Below, in pieces: positions 1 to 6,197 of a DNA stretch of 9,437 nucleotides. The position numbers were made by a program, and so were the translations under genes. Origin of the DNA: Pseudomonadota bacterium (GTDB lineage Bacteria; Desulfobacterota; Anaeroferrophillalia; Anaeroferrophillales; Tharpellaceae); NCBI GenBank assembly GCA_015486505.1, contig WFRP01000209.1, positions 1-9,437 of the forward strand, given 5' to 3'. How positions within the stretch are numbered: position 1 is the stretch's first letter; each line of letters begins with the position of its first letter. The notes beneath the pieces were generated by a model, which saw nothing but the letters and a program-made list of their open reading frames with translations, was not told where the DNA came from and did not search any database.

Positions 1-42
1 ATTAGCAAAAACAATAACCCGACTCATAGTACGTTCACTCAT
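1..42 (-). CDS. Partial gene start, possibly a ParA/MinD-type P-loop ATPase
   Basis: Only the first 14 codons are inside the window. An ATG at 42-40 overlaps the TGA of the HD-GYP gene (ATGA), the usual form of translational coupling, and the frame stays open to the edge, giving MSERTMSRVIVFAN. A second ATG at 27-25 could be the real start. The segment RVIVFAN resembles the first beta strand of ParA/MinD/Soj-type ATPases, which is normally followed at once by the KGG-x-GKT/S deviant Walker A loop, but that loop lies outside the window. The identity is therefore a guess from seven residues; that a coding region starts here is somewhat better supported by the overlap and frame. It would be the fourth gene of the sensor operon. 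Confidence 0.4.
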   Translation of the reverse strand, partial: MSERTMSRVIVFAN

Positions 43-1115
43 TTCGGCTTGCGGTCGCCATGCTCTCGCAAAATCCGCCGCAAGGCTGGTAAAACTTCAA
101 GAAAAACCTTAAATATCCTGGGACTGAAATGTGAACCTTTGCCCTGGTTCATAATCTCCAGAACCTCAGCTTCGGGGAGTGCCGCCCGGTAGACCCGGTC
201 ATTGCTTAAGGCGTCATATACATCAGCGACGGCGATAATCTGGGCCGACTCCGGAATCTCATTGCCGGAAAGACCGTCAGGGTAGCCTGAGCCGTCCCAT
301 TTCTCATGGTGAAAGGCCGCAATTTCTTCAGCCAGCCGGATAAGCGGGATATCAGTCCCTTCCAAAATCTTTTTGCCGATCGTAGGATGTTGTTTTATCT
401 GTTCGAACTCTTCCCTGGTCAGTTTGCCGGGTTTGCGGAGGATATTATCCGGGATGCCGATTTTGCCGACATCATGCATGGTTCCGGCAATCCGCATATA
501 TTGAACCTTCTGCTCACTCCAGCCAATTTCCGCGGCCATGATTTCACCGTACAAACCGATCCGCTTAATATGCTCGCCGGTCTCTTCATCCCGATAACCC
601 GATGCCGAAATCAATTTGAGGGCTATCTCTTCTTCCCGCTGCCGGATCTCCGCCGTCCGCTCCCGGACTTTCTGCTCCAGAACGGCCTCATCCCGGCCGT
701 GCTCCAGGACAATCCGCCGCCGCTCAAGGGCATTAAAAATATTGATTACGAATTCATTCCTCGAAAAAGGCTTGATGATATAACCGAAAGCGCCTTTCTC
801 CAGGGTCAAGACCGCCGTTTCGCGCTTATCCACCGCTGTCGCCATAATCATTGCGGTCTCAGGAAAATTGTGGCTGACGATGTTTAATAAATCGATACCG
901 GTTTTCCCCGGCATCATAATGTCCGAAACGATAAGGTCGTAGCTTTCCCGGCGCAACAAAGAAAGGGCATCATCCACTGAGAAGGCTGTGTGACAGGTGA
1001 TGCCCTCTCTTGCCAGCCAGCGGGCCACCATCTCACAAAGTTCCTGTTCATCGTCAACCACCAGCACCTTTGCCGTGGAGATATCCAATAATTTTCGGTT
1101 TCGATAAATATCCAT
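39..1115 (-). CDS. Response regulator with HD-GYP output domain (predicted c-di-GMP phosphodiesterase)
   Basis: This is a two-domain cytoplasmic response regulator of the RpfG type, 358 residues from the chosen start. Residues about 15-130 form a receiver: acidic pair D21/D22, phosphoacceptor D65 in IVSDIMMP, conserved T93 and K115 in IIKPF. A charged, probably coiled-coil linker (about 134-168) leads to an HD-GYP domain (about 168-350). Its signature is complete: H214-D215 in MHDVGKIGIPD, H243-P, the HH pair 269-270 before EKWDGSGYPDGL (GYP at 277-279), and D298 in ADVYDALSNDR. Families with all these residues hydrolyse cyclic di-GMP to pGpG or GMP, so activity is expected. The upstream ATG at 1124 would have its Shine-Dalgarno sequence touching the start codon, so the ATG at 1115 is preferred. 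It follows two kinases on the same strand, its likely phosphodonors. No DNA-binding domain is present. Confidence 0.93.
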   Translation of the reverse strand: MDIYRNRKLLDISTAKVLVVDDEQELCEMVARWLAREGITCHTAFSVDDALSLLRRESYDLIVSDIMMPGKTGIDLLNIVSHNFPETAMIMATAVDKRETAVLTLEKGAFGYIIKPFSRNEFVINIFNALERRRIVLEHGRDEAVLEQKVRERTAEIRQREEEIALKLISASGYRDEETGEHIKRIGLYGEIMAAEIGWSEQKVQYMRIAGTMHDVGKIGIPDNILRKPGKLTREEFEQIKQHPTIGKKILEGTDIPLIRLAEEIAAFHHEKWDGSGYPDGLSGNEIPESAQIIAVADVYDALSNDRVYRAALPEAEVLEIMNQGKGSHFSPRIFKVFLEVLPALRRILREHGDRKPK

Positions 1116-1124
1116 TCTCGTCAT

Positions 1125-1130
1125 ACCTCC
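1125..1130 (-). promoter_or_regulatory. Strong ribosome binding site that decides the HD-GYP gene start
   Basis: On the minus strand the sequence reads GGAGGT immediately followed by ATG ACG AGA ATG. A perfect GGAGGT has zero spacing to the first ATG (1124) but nine bases to the second (1115). Normal initiation geometry therefore favours the second ATG, which drops three residues from the longest reading frame. This is the clearest Shine-Dalgarno sequence in the window, which suggests the output protein is translated well independently of the kinases. Confidence 0.75.
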
Positions 1131-1149
1131 AAATGTATTGACGCAGACC

Positions 1150-3036
1150 TTACGTTATAGGCAGAAACAAGTAAAATTGAGCGCCTTGACCCGTTTTGCT
1201 TTCCACATGAATCATGCCGCCGCTCTTCCTGACAATGCCGTAGGCAACCGACAAGCCGATGCCGTCACCGGAACCTACCTCTTTTGTCGTAAAAAAAGGA
1301 TCGAATATTTTTTTCAGATTCCGGCTCGATATGCCGTGCCCGCTATCGCTAATGGTGAGTTTGGCATAGTTGCCGGGGCGCATATCAACATCTTCAAGTT
1401 TACCGGTCTCCCTGATCTCAACCTTCTGCAGCCGAATCCTGAGAACCCCGCCGCTTCCCGCCATGGCGTCAACTCCATTCTGCAAAAGATTATCCACAAC
1501 CTGCTTCAGCCGGACGGGATCAATTGCGACGCTTCCCGCAAGACTCCCGATATCAGTTTCAACAATCACCCCTTCGGGCACGGATTTACTGAAAGAAGCA
1601 ACAATTTCAACAAGTTCTGATTCCAGATGGACACCTTTCACGGTTGTGGTTTTCTGCTCCGCCAGAAGCACTATTTTATTGATGAGGTGCTTTGCCCGGT
1701 AAACGGCCTGCAACACCTTCTCCAGGTCTCTGTACGTCTGCGAGTCTTTATCAACCCCGTCCATGGCCAGATTGGTATAGCCGAGAATAGGGCTGATGAT
1801 ATTGTTGAAATGGTGCGTGATGCCCCCGGCCATCACCCCGACGGCCTCCATCTTTCGGCTGCGCTGCATCTCGGCTTCCAGAATCTCCATCTCCCACCGG
1901 GCCTCCCGCTGTTTTTGCCGGTAAAAGGCAAAGAGTCCGGCACAGACCGCCAATAGGACGATAAAGGGCGCGAAGATTCCCAGCAACTCATAAAGCGCGT
2001 TGTCGCGAACCTTCCGGAAAAATGCCGGCGGGGTATGGAGAACAATTTTAAAAAAATACTCATCGCGCTCCACTTTGCCCCGGCTCGGCGCAAACGGCTC
2101 TTTTGTGCCGCTGCTGGATTGCTGATCAGCAGACAGCGGATAAAATGTTTGAAAGGTAAACAGGCCGTTTTCGGTATAAAACTGGCCGGTCCGGTCGGCA
2201 AAGATTCTCTCCCAGGCCTCGGGGTACCTGCGGCCAAAGGTTACCCTGGCTTTGCCGGCATACATAAACCCCCATTCATCGGCGGCATCCGGCCCTTTCA
2301 GCCAGTAACCCTGAGGATTCAGCAGGGAGAAATTGTCGGTTTGGGGGATGGCGATTTTTGCCAGTCTCTCAAGAAAAATCCGGCCGAGATAGTTGATGAT
2401 AAGAACGCCCTTTTTTTCACCCTGAGTCGAAAAAAGCGGCACCCCGAAACGAATCATGGGCTTAAGCGGCTGTTCTATTGCGCCGTGCTCAATGTTAAGA
2501 TCCAGAGGCGAAACATAGATTTGGCCCTCTTTCAGGACGAACGTATCTCTGAAATAGTAGCGCCGGGCCTTGTTCTGCAATTGCTCTTGGGGAACGATTG
2601 CGGGCCGGCCGCTATTGTAATTGACCCGGATAATCTCCATCCCCGCAGCGTCGATATAGCGAATCTGGTCATACTTCTTCTTCGTTGCGGCAAATTGCAA
2701 AAAATCACGCGCCAGCCCGGCTGTGTCCGCGGCATCTCCGTCAAGAACCTTTTTCATTTCCTGCAGTCCGCTGATGGTCAGCAAATCCGCGGAAACCTCC
2801 TGAAACTCTTCATTAATTGAATCAAGGGCCAGATCGACCTGACCTTCAACCACCTGTTCCCGGGTCCGGGTGCGCAAGGATTCATTTTTCAGTTTGAGAT
2901 CTTCAAAAAAAACCAGACCGAACAATACGCCGCTGACAAGGCACAGCGGCACAAAGATCATCAGAAAATCAACCACGATGCGTCTTCTATTATTAGTCTG
3001 CGGGCTCTGAGACATTTCGCTTTCTCTCTCCCTCAC
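1150..3036 (-). CDS. Membrane sensor histidine kinase with Cache-like extracytoplasmic domain
   Basis: This is an orthodox sensor kinase of 628 residues without a receiver. A membrane segment at about 20-44 and a second at about 348-371 bracket a periplasmic region of about 300 residues. Its segment YDQIRYIDAAGMEIIRV (122-138) and the later IYVSPLDLN are typical of double-Cache (PDC) ligand sensors; the ligand is unknown. The cytoplasmic part has a HisKA-type H-box, GGITHHFNN, with likely phospho-His H408. It also has the ATPase N-box (N516, N520), the G1 box DSGHG (D564) and the G2 loop GSGDGIGLS (588-596). In the H-box the acidic residue that usually follows the phosphohistidine is His409. 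The start overlaps the preceding gene's stop as GTGA (GTG at 3036). An ATG at 3015, preceded by a purine-rich GAGGGAGAGAG stretch, is a real alternative and would remove seven residues. Partners are probably the adjacent HD-GYP regulator and perhaps the receiver of the hybrid kinase. Confidence 0.92.
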   Translation of the reverse strand: MRERESEMSQSPQTNNRRRIVVDFLMIFVPLCLVSGVLFGLVFFEDLKLKNESLRTRTREQVVEGQVDLALDSINEEFQEVSADLLTISGLQEMKKVLDGDAADTAGLARDFLQFAATKKKYDQIRYIDAAGMEIIRVNYNSGRPAIVPQEQLQNKARRYYFRDTFVLKEGQIYVSPLDLNIEHGAIEQPLKPMIRFGVPLFSTQGEKKGVLIINYLGRIFLERLAKIAIPQTDNFSLLNPQGYWLKGPDAADEWGFMYAGKARVTFGRRYPEAWERIFADRTGQFYTENGLFTFQTFYPLSADQQSSSGTKEPFAPSRGKVERDEYFFKIVLHTPPAFFRKVRDNALYELLGIFAPFIVLLAVCAGLFAFYRQKQREARWEMEILEAEMQRSRKMEAVGVMAGGITHHFNNIISPILGYTNLAMDGVDKDSQTYRDLEKVLQAVYRAKHLINKIVLLAEQKTTTVKGVHLESELVEIVASFSKSVPEGVIVETDIGSLAGSVAIDPVRLKQVVDNLLQNGVDAMAGSGGVLRIRLQKVEIRETGKLEDVDMRPGNYAKLTISDSGHGISSRNLKKIFDPFFTTKEVGSGDGIGLSVAYGIVRKSGGMIHVESKTGQGAQFYLFLPIT

Positions 3037-5714
3037 CCGTCCTGCTTAACCTTGTCAAGCGCCGCCCTGACTTTTCCGGCCAAATTGTTGAGATTCATCG
3101 GCTTCTCACAATACTCTTTGATCCCCATGGCCAGAGCTGTTTCCCGGTTCACCAGATCACTGTGACCTGTGCAGAGAATAATGGGCAACTCCGGTCGGAT
3201 TTCCATGATTTTCCCGGCCAGTTGAGCGCCGGTCAGGGACGGCATGGTCATATCCGTGAGTACCAGGTCATAATTTTCCGGCTGTTTTAAAAATTCCTGC
3301 AAGGCCTGAGCCGCGTTTGTGAAAGTAATCACCTTGTAACCATAACGCGTCAAGGCCTTCCGAATCATATCGACGATGGCCTCCTCATCGTCGACAACCA
3401 TCACGGTCTCGGAGCCCCCCGCCGGCGGCTTCTCGTCCTGCGGAGTGCCGGATATGGTATTTCCCGCCGCGGCAACCGGGAAATAGATACGGCATGTGGT
3501 CCCCTTACCGGGTTCGCTGTAAATATTGATCTGGCCCTGGTGACTGTCGACAATACCATGGACAACGGCCAGACCCAGGCCGGTACCTTCCCCCTTTTCC
3601 CTGGTGGTGAAATAGGGTTCAAAGATTTTCGTTTTGGTAGCCTCGTCCATACCGATACCGGTATCGCTCACCTCAAGCCGCAGATATCGGCCCGGCGGCA
3701 GTTCCAGGCCCGGAACATAGGAGACAGTAGAAAACTCGACCTCTTTCAACGCCACTCCGAGAATGCCGCCGCTTTCAAGCATGGCATGATAGGCGTTGGT
3801 GCAGAGATTCATGACAATCTGGTGTATCTGGGTGGGATCTGCCAGAACATAGGCATCGGAAACAATATTCTGTTTTATGGCGATGGTTGTCGGCAGCGAG
3901 GAGCGCAGCAGTTTGAGGGCCTCCTTGACGATCAAGGACATCTGTAACGGCTGCTTCTCCTGGACCGACTTGCGGCTGAATGTAAGAATCTGACGGACCA
4001 GATCCCGGGCCCGTACCGCCCCTTTCAGGATTCCGTCAAGATCATTTTCCAGACGTTGCCGATCTTCCATATCGGATTGGGCCAGTTCCGTATAGCCGAT
4101 GATGGCGAAAAGTATATTGTTGAAATCATGGGCGATGCCGCCGGCCAGGGTGCCGATGGCCTCCATCTTCTGGGCCTGGACCAACTCCGCTTCAAGTTTC
4201 CTGCGCTCGGTAAGATCAAGGCCGACCCATATCATATAGTCCCGCTCATCCATCGAGATCATCCGGACCGTCAGATGATAGGGAACGGGGCCGCTTTGAT
4301 ACTGTATCTCGGCCTCAACCGACACCTCCCCTTCTTTAACATCCCGCAGGGCCTGGACAATGACGGGTTTGTCTTTCTCAGCAAACCAGTCTGCGGGGAA
4401 GACACGCAAAATCTTTTCCCGGCTCAGGCCGGTCTGCTCCGCGAAACTGTTATTCCAACGGACTAAGCGTCCCCCATCATCGCAAACATACAGGATACCC
4501 GGCAGGGTATCCAGAATGGCCTCGGTAAAGCTCTTTTCTTTCAGCAACTGTTCTTCGGCTTTTTTCTGGGCGGTGAGATCCCTGATGGTGGCCAGAACCA
4601 GAACCTCACCGTCAAAGGTGACGGATTTAAGCCGGACATCTACCGGAAAACATTCGCCGCTATGCGGTTTTCTGGCATTCCACTCCAGGGTGGCGGATTC
4701 ACCCGCCATTATCCGTTTCCAGATATCGGCCAAGGTGTCAACCGGGTTGCCGGGCCCGCTGAAATGGTTGAGAATATCCATACCGATAATCTCCTCCCGG
4801 CTTACCGAGAAAAGCTCGGTCATAGTGTTATTGACATCAAGGATCCGGCCCTTACTGTCATGGAGGAAGACGGCGTTGCTGATATTATTAAACAGGATTC
4901 GAAACCGTTCTTCACTGTTGGCCAGAGCGCTTATCTTTTCGTGAATGACCCTTCGCATAGCGGAAAAGGCGCCGGCCAGTACGCCGATTTCATCTTCACT
5001 TTTAACGTCAATGGGATACTCCAGATCCCCGTCAGCCATGGCCCTGGAAGCTGCGGTCAGGGACTTGACCGGCCGGGCAATACGACCGATGATGAGACTG
5101 AGAACCACGATGGTCAACAGGGCTATGACCGCGGTAATAAGCGCGATACTGTTTCTGAGACGCCGGACTCCGGCATATTTGACATCCAGGGGGACCGCGT
5201 AACCGACAAACCAATTCCACTCGGGAAAATGTCTGAAGATTACCCATTTTTGCACGCCGGCGGCGTCGGTGTAGTTGAAGTCTCCGTTCTTAATCCGGAG
5301 AATTTCGGCAACATAAGCAGCCGACCAGGGCGGAGGAGGGCCCTGGGCAAGAACCGGGTGCATAAGGACTGCGCCATCGCCATCGACGATAAAGGGGTAA
5401 CCCCACTGATCGGCGGCCTTATAATAGACCTGGCGCAATACCTGAATGACCGAGTTCTGAAAGGCATCCTTGTAGTTCTCCGACAACCCCGTTGCCGCAA
5501 GGCGTTTTGCCTTCCCGGCCAAAAGGGCGAGAATGGGGTTGATTTTTTCGCTGTAGACGGAGTACTGACTGCTATCGATGACTTTAGTCAACCGGAAGTT
5601 GACCAGAAACAAATTCAGACCCGCGGCCAGGATGGAGGTGACGACAACAATGATCAGGATCTTTGTCGTAATGGAGCGCCTTATCTTAAGGCCTCTCCTT
5701 ATCTTTGAAACCAT
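3033..5714 (-). CDS. Hybrid sensor histidine kinase (Cache-HAMP-PAS-PAS-HisKA-HATPase-REC)
   Basis: This 893-residue protein is the first gene of the operon. An N-terminal membrane segment (about 17-38) and a second (about 188-210) enclose a periplasmic domain of about 145 residues. That domain looks like a single Cache domain: YPFIVDGDGAVLMHP at 106-120, then a Tyr-rich strand and WNWFVGYAVP at 166-175. A HAMP linker follows (about 208-260), then PAS1 (about 268-383) and PAS2 (about 392-505). The HisKA domain has AGGIAHDFNN with phospho-His H529. The ATPase domain has N636/N640, DTGIG (D684) and GEGTGLGL (708-715). The C-terminal receiver (about 770-887) has D775/D776, phosphoacceptor D821 in LTDMTMP, T849 and K871. 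All catalytic positions are intact. PAS2 lacks an obvious heme or flavin motif. An in-frame TAG lies three codons before the ATG, so no upstream extension is possible; the Shine-Dalgarno sequence is weak. The receiver may pass phosphate on or act as a phosphate sink for the operon. Confidence 0.94.
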   Translation of the reverse strand: MVSKIRRGLKIRRSITTKILIIVVVTSILAAGLNLFLVNFRLTKVIDSSQYSVYSEKINPILALLAGKAKRLAATGLSENYKDAFQNSVIQVLRQVYYKAADQWGYPFIVDGDGAVLMHPVLAQGPPPPWSAAYVAEILRIKNGDFNYTDAAGVQKWVIFRHFPEWNWFVGYAVPLDVKYAGVRRLRNSIALITAVIALLTIVVLSLIIGRIARPVKSLTAASRAMADGDLEYPIDVKSEDEIGVLAGAFSAMRRVIHEKISALANSEERFRILFNNISNAVFLHDSKGRILDVNNTMTELFSVSREEIIGMDILNHFSGPGNPVDTLADIWKRIMAGESATLEWNARKPHSGECFPVDVRLKSVTFDGEVLVLATIRDLTAQKKAEEQLLKEKSFTEAILDTLPGILYVCDDGGRLVRWNNSFAEQTGLSREKILRVFPADWFAEKDKPVIVQALRDVKEGEVSVEAEIQYQSGPVPYHLTVRMISMDERDYMIWVGLDLTERRKLEAELVQAQKMEAIGTLAGGIAHDFNNILFAIIGYTELAQSDMEDRQRLENDLDGILKGAVRARDLVRQILTFSRKSVQEKQPLQMSLIVKEALKLLRSSLPTTIAIKQNIVSDAYVLADPTQIHQIVMNLCTNAYHAMLESGGILGVALKEVEFSTVSYVPGLELPPGRYLRLEVSDTGIGMDEATKTKIFEPYFTTREKGEGTGLGLAVVHGIVDSHQGQINIYSEPGKGTTCRIYFPVAAAGNTISGTPQDEKPPAGGSETVMVVDDEEAIVDMIRKALTRYGYKVITFTNAAQALQEFLKQPENYDLVLTDMTMPSLTGAQLAGKIMEIRPELPIILCTGHSDLVNRETALAMGIKEYCEKPMNLNNLAGKVRAALDKVKQDG

Positions 5715-5741
5715 CTTTTTCTATATGAGGTTAGAGGGAAG

Positions 5742-5770
5742 TTTATGATAGTATTCTCCTGGGAGTACAA
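5742..5770 (-). promoter_or_regulatory. Possible sigma-70-type promoter of the sensor operon
   Basis: On the minus strand a TTGTAC (5770-5765) is followed after 17 bases by CATAAA (5747-5742), 27 bases before the hybrid kinase ATG. The match to TTGACA/TATAAT is poor (3 and 4 of 6), so this is weak by sequence alone. Position and spacing fit. The spacer is nearly filled by the palindrome at 5751-5768, which would suit a regulated promoter. Confidence 0.2.
5751..5768. repeat. Imperfect 18-base palindrome, operator-like
   Basis: GTATTCTCCTGGGAGTAC is a near-perfect inverted repeat: seven of nine pairs are Watson-Crick and two are T-G. It sits 37 to 54 bases upstream of the hybrid kinase start. 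The symmetry fits binding by a dimeric regulator better than an RNA hairpin, because on the transcribed minus strand the two imperfect pairs become C-A mismatches. The regulator is unknown. Confidence 0.35.
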
Positions 5771-5790
5771 CTTACGAAAAACCACCCCCG

Positions 5791-5810
5791 CCCCCTCCAG
5801 AAGGTGGGGG
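5791..5810. repeat. GC-rich stem-loop with G-rich minus strand
   Basis: CCCCC-T-CC, loop AGAA, GG-T-GGGGG forms a stem of five plus two pairs with one T-T mismatch. Together with the preceding ACCACCCCCG, the minus strand reads GGAGGGGGCGGGGGTGG followed by TTTTT (5781-5777). It could stop or pause a leftward transcript arriving from the right operon's promoter region, acting as an insulator, but the T run is short and the hairpin modest. Confidence 0.3.
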
Positions 5811-5871
5811 GTAAAATTTGGCTGAATAGTTACTTCGCCGTTCTCTTTTCACACTTACAAAATAAAAAGTC

Positions 5872-5882
5872 AAGAAAGTTTT
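5872..5882. repeat. First copy of 11-base direct repeat AAGAAAGTTTT
   Basis: AAGAAAGTTTT is repeated exactly at 6071-6081, 199 bases away. This copy is followed one base later by the perfect GC palindrome at 5884-5898. It could be a binding site in the shared regulatory region. The A/T-rich composition makes a chance match possible. Confidence 0.35.
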
Positions 5883-5883
5883 A

Positions 5884-5898
5884 CCGCCGGCCCGGCGG
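5884..5898. repeat. Perfect GC palindrome CCGCCGG-C-CCGGCGG
   Basis: This is a seven-base perfect inverted repeat around a single C. As RNA it would fold with about five pairs and a small loop. The right half, CCGGCGG, recurs at 5920-5926 and a related GCCGGCG at 5939-5945, so the left half can pair with more than one downstream partner. No T tract follows on either strand, so it is not a standard terminator. It may be a protein-binding site or a REP-like intergenic palindrome. Confidence 0.4.
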
Positions 5899-5974
5899 AC
5901 GCTTACAACAGGCTTTTAACCGGCGGCTTTATCCTGATGCCGGCGACCAACGCTAATTTTGCGGATTAAAAGCG

Positions 5975-6003
5975 TTGCCATAGATTTAAGGTTATGCTAT
6001 CTC
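5975..6003 (+). promoter_or_regulatory. Possible promoter of the radical SAM operon
   Basis: TTGCCA at 5975-5980 matches the -35 consensus at five of six positions. After 17 bases, TATCTC at 5998-6003 is a weak -10, helped by an extended TG element at 5995-5996. Transcription would start near 6010 and leave a leader of about 190 bases. No better pair was seen closer to the gene. The -35 overlaps the AGCGTT half of the inverted repeat at 5949-5976. Confidence 0.3.
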
Positions 6004-6045
6004 GCACCCGCAACTTAACCGCAGCCAGAAACGACAAGAATCTAA

Positions 6046-6064
6046 TGCGGGAACCGATCCCGCA
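6046..6064 (+). repeat. Perfect stem-loop TGCGGGA-ACCGA-TCCCGCA
   Basis: Seven Watson-Crick pairs, mostly G-C, enclose a five-base loop, making this the most stable simple hairpin of the right-hand leader. A run of six T begins at 6078, fourteen bases after the stem, which is too far for a normal intrinsic terminator. Confidence 0.5.
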
Positions 6065-6070
6065 ACCCAA

Positions 6071-6081
6071 AAGAAAGTTTT
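6071..6081. repeat. Second copy of 11-base direct repeat AAGAAAGTTTT
   Basis: This is identical to 5872-5882. It too is followed by a GC-rich inverted repeat, GCCC (6084-6087) with GGGC (6096-6099), so the repeat-plus-palindrome arrangement occurs twice in the intergenic region. Confidence 0.35.
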
Positions 6082-6128
6082 TTGCCCGCACCCAAGGGCA
6101 CTTCCGAAAGTCGCAAATAAGTACTCTT

Positions 6129-6146
6129 ATCAGAACATTTTCTGAT
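6129..6146 (+). repeat. Perfect A/T-rich stem-loop ATCAGAA-CATT-TTCTGAT
   Basis: Seven perfect pairs enclose a four-base loop. A six-base T run lies 12 bases after the stem, too distant for efficient termination. As DNA it is an 18-base palindrome 51 bases before the radical SAM start codon and could equally be an operator. Confidence 0.45.
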
Positions 6147-6182
6147 TATTAAATCTTGTTTTTTGGTGCAGAAAATAACCTG

Positions 6183-6187
6183 TAAGG
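6183..6187 (+). promoter_or_regulatory. Ribosome binding site of the radical SAM gene
   Basis: TAAGG lies ten bases before the ATG at 6198 and matches the 5' part of the TAAGGAGGT consensus, giving normal aligned spacing. It supports this ATG as the start. Confidence 0.55.
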
Positions 6188-6197
6188 TACTAAACTT

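Larger units (their letters stand above)
5715..6197. other. Divergent intergenic region, 483 bases, no convincing gene
   Basis: The region lies between two outward-facing operons, so it must hold the promoters of both and needs no terminator for either. No reading frame with coding character is seen; the only longer frame runs antisense into the radical SAM gene from 6236. It holds inverted repeats at 5751-5768, 5791-5810, 5884-5898 (with a second CCGGCGG at 5920-5926), 6046-6064 and 6129-6146. A weaker pair, AACGCT at 5949-5954 and AGCGTT at 5971-5976, is separated by 16 bases. There is also an 11-base direct repeat. The density of palindromes is far higher than in the flanking genes. None is followed directly by a long T tract on the strand where termination would make sense. 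Confidence 0.7.
6006..6197 (+). promoter_or_regulatory. Candidate structured 5' leader of the radical SAM operon
   Basis: Stem-loops seen on the plus strand are 6046-6064 (seven perfect pairs, loop ACCGA) and 6129-6146 (seven perfect pairs, loop CATT). Between them, TTTGC 6081-6085 can close on GCAAA 6113-6117 around the small hairpin ACTT-CCGA-AAGT (6100-6111). CCCGCA occurs three times (6007-6012, 6059-6064, 6085-6090), and the single TGCGGG at 6046-6051 can pair with any of them, so alternative folds exist. It does not match the c-di-GMP-I (GEMM) or cobalamin riboswitch cores that I can recall. A regulatory role is inference. Confidence 0.3.

Noticed and set aside
2035..2820. Plus-strand open frame of 261 codons opposite the second kinase
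   Set aside because: It is antisense to the sensor domain of a clear histidine kinase and has no recognisable motif or ribosome binding site.
4662..5708. Plus-strand open frame of 348 codons opposite the hybrid kinase
   Set aside because: It lies wholly antisense to well-supported Cache, HAMP and PAS domains, shows no domain motif and has shadow-like composition.
5845..5873. Minus-strand TTGACT at 5873-5868 as a -35 element
   Set aside because: The hexamer is good, but at 16-18 base spacing only GAAAAG-like sequence is found, which is not a usable -10.
6046..6083. Stem-loop followed by T6 as an intrinsic terminator
   Set aside because: The T run begins fourteen bases after the stem, and a terminator here would only make sense as an attenuator; classical geometry is missing.
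6001..6120. Cyclic di-GMP (GEMM) or cobalamin riboswitch in the leader, suggested by the HD-GYP and B12 neighbours
   Set aside because: I could not find the conserved core of either class on either strand; only generic hairpins are visible.
5975..6120. A tRNA-like fold in the GC-rich part of the leader
   Set aside because: There is no GTTCRANYC T-arm, no acceptor stem of seven pairs and no anticodon arm in the right order.
6129..6164. Stem-loop 6129-6146 with a downstream T run as terminator
   Set aside because: Twelve bases separate the A/T-rich stem from the T run, so termination is unlikely; it is kept as a hairpin or palindrome only.
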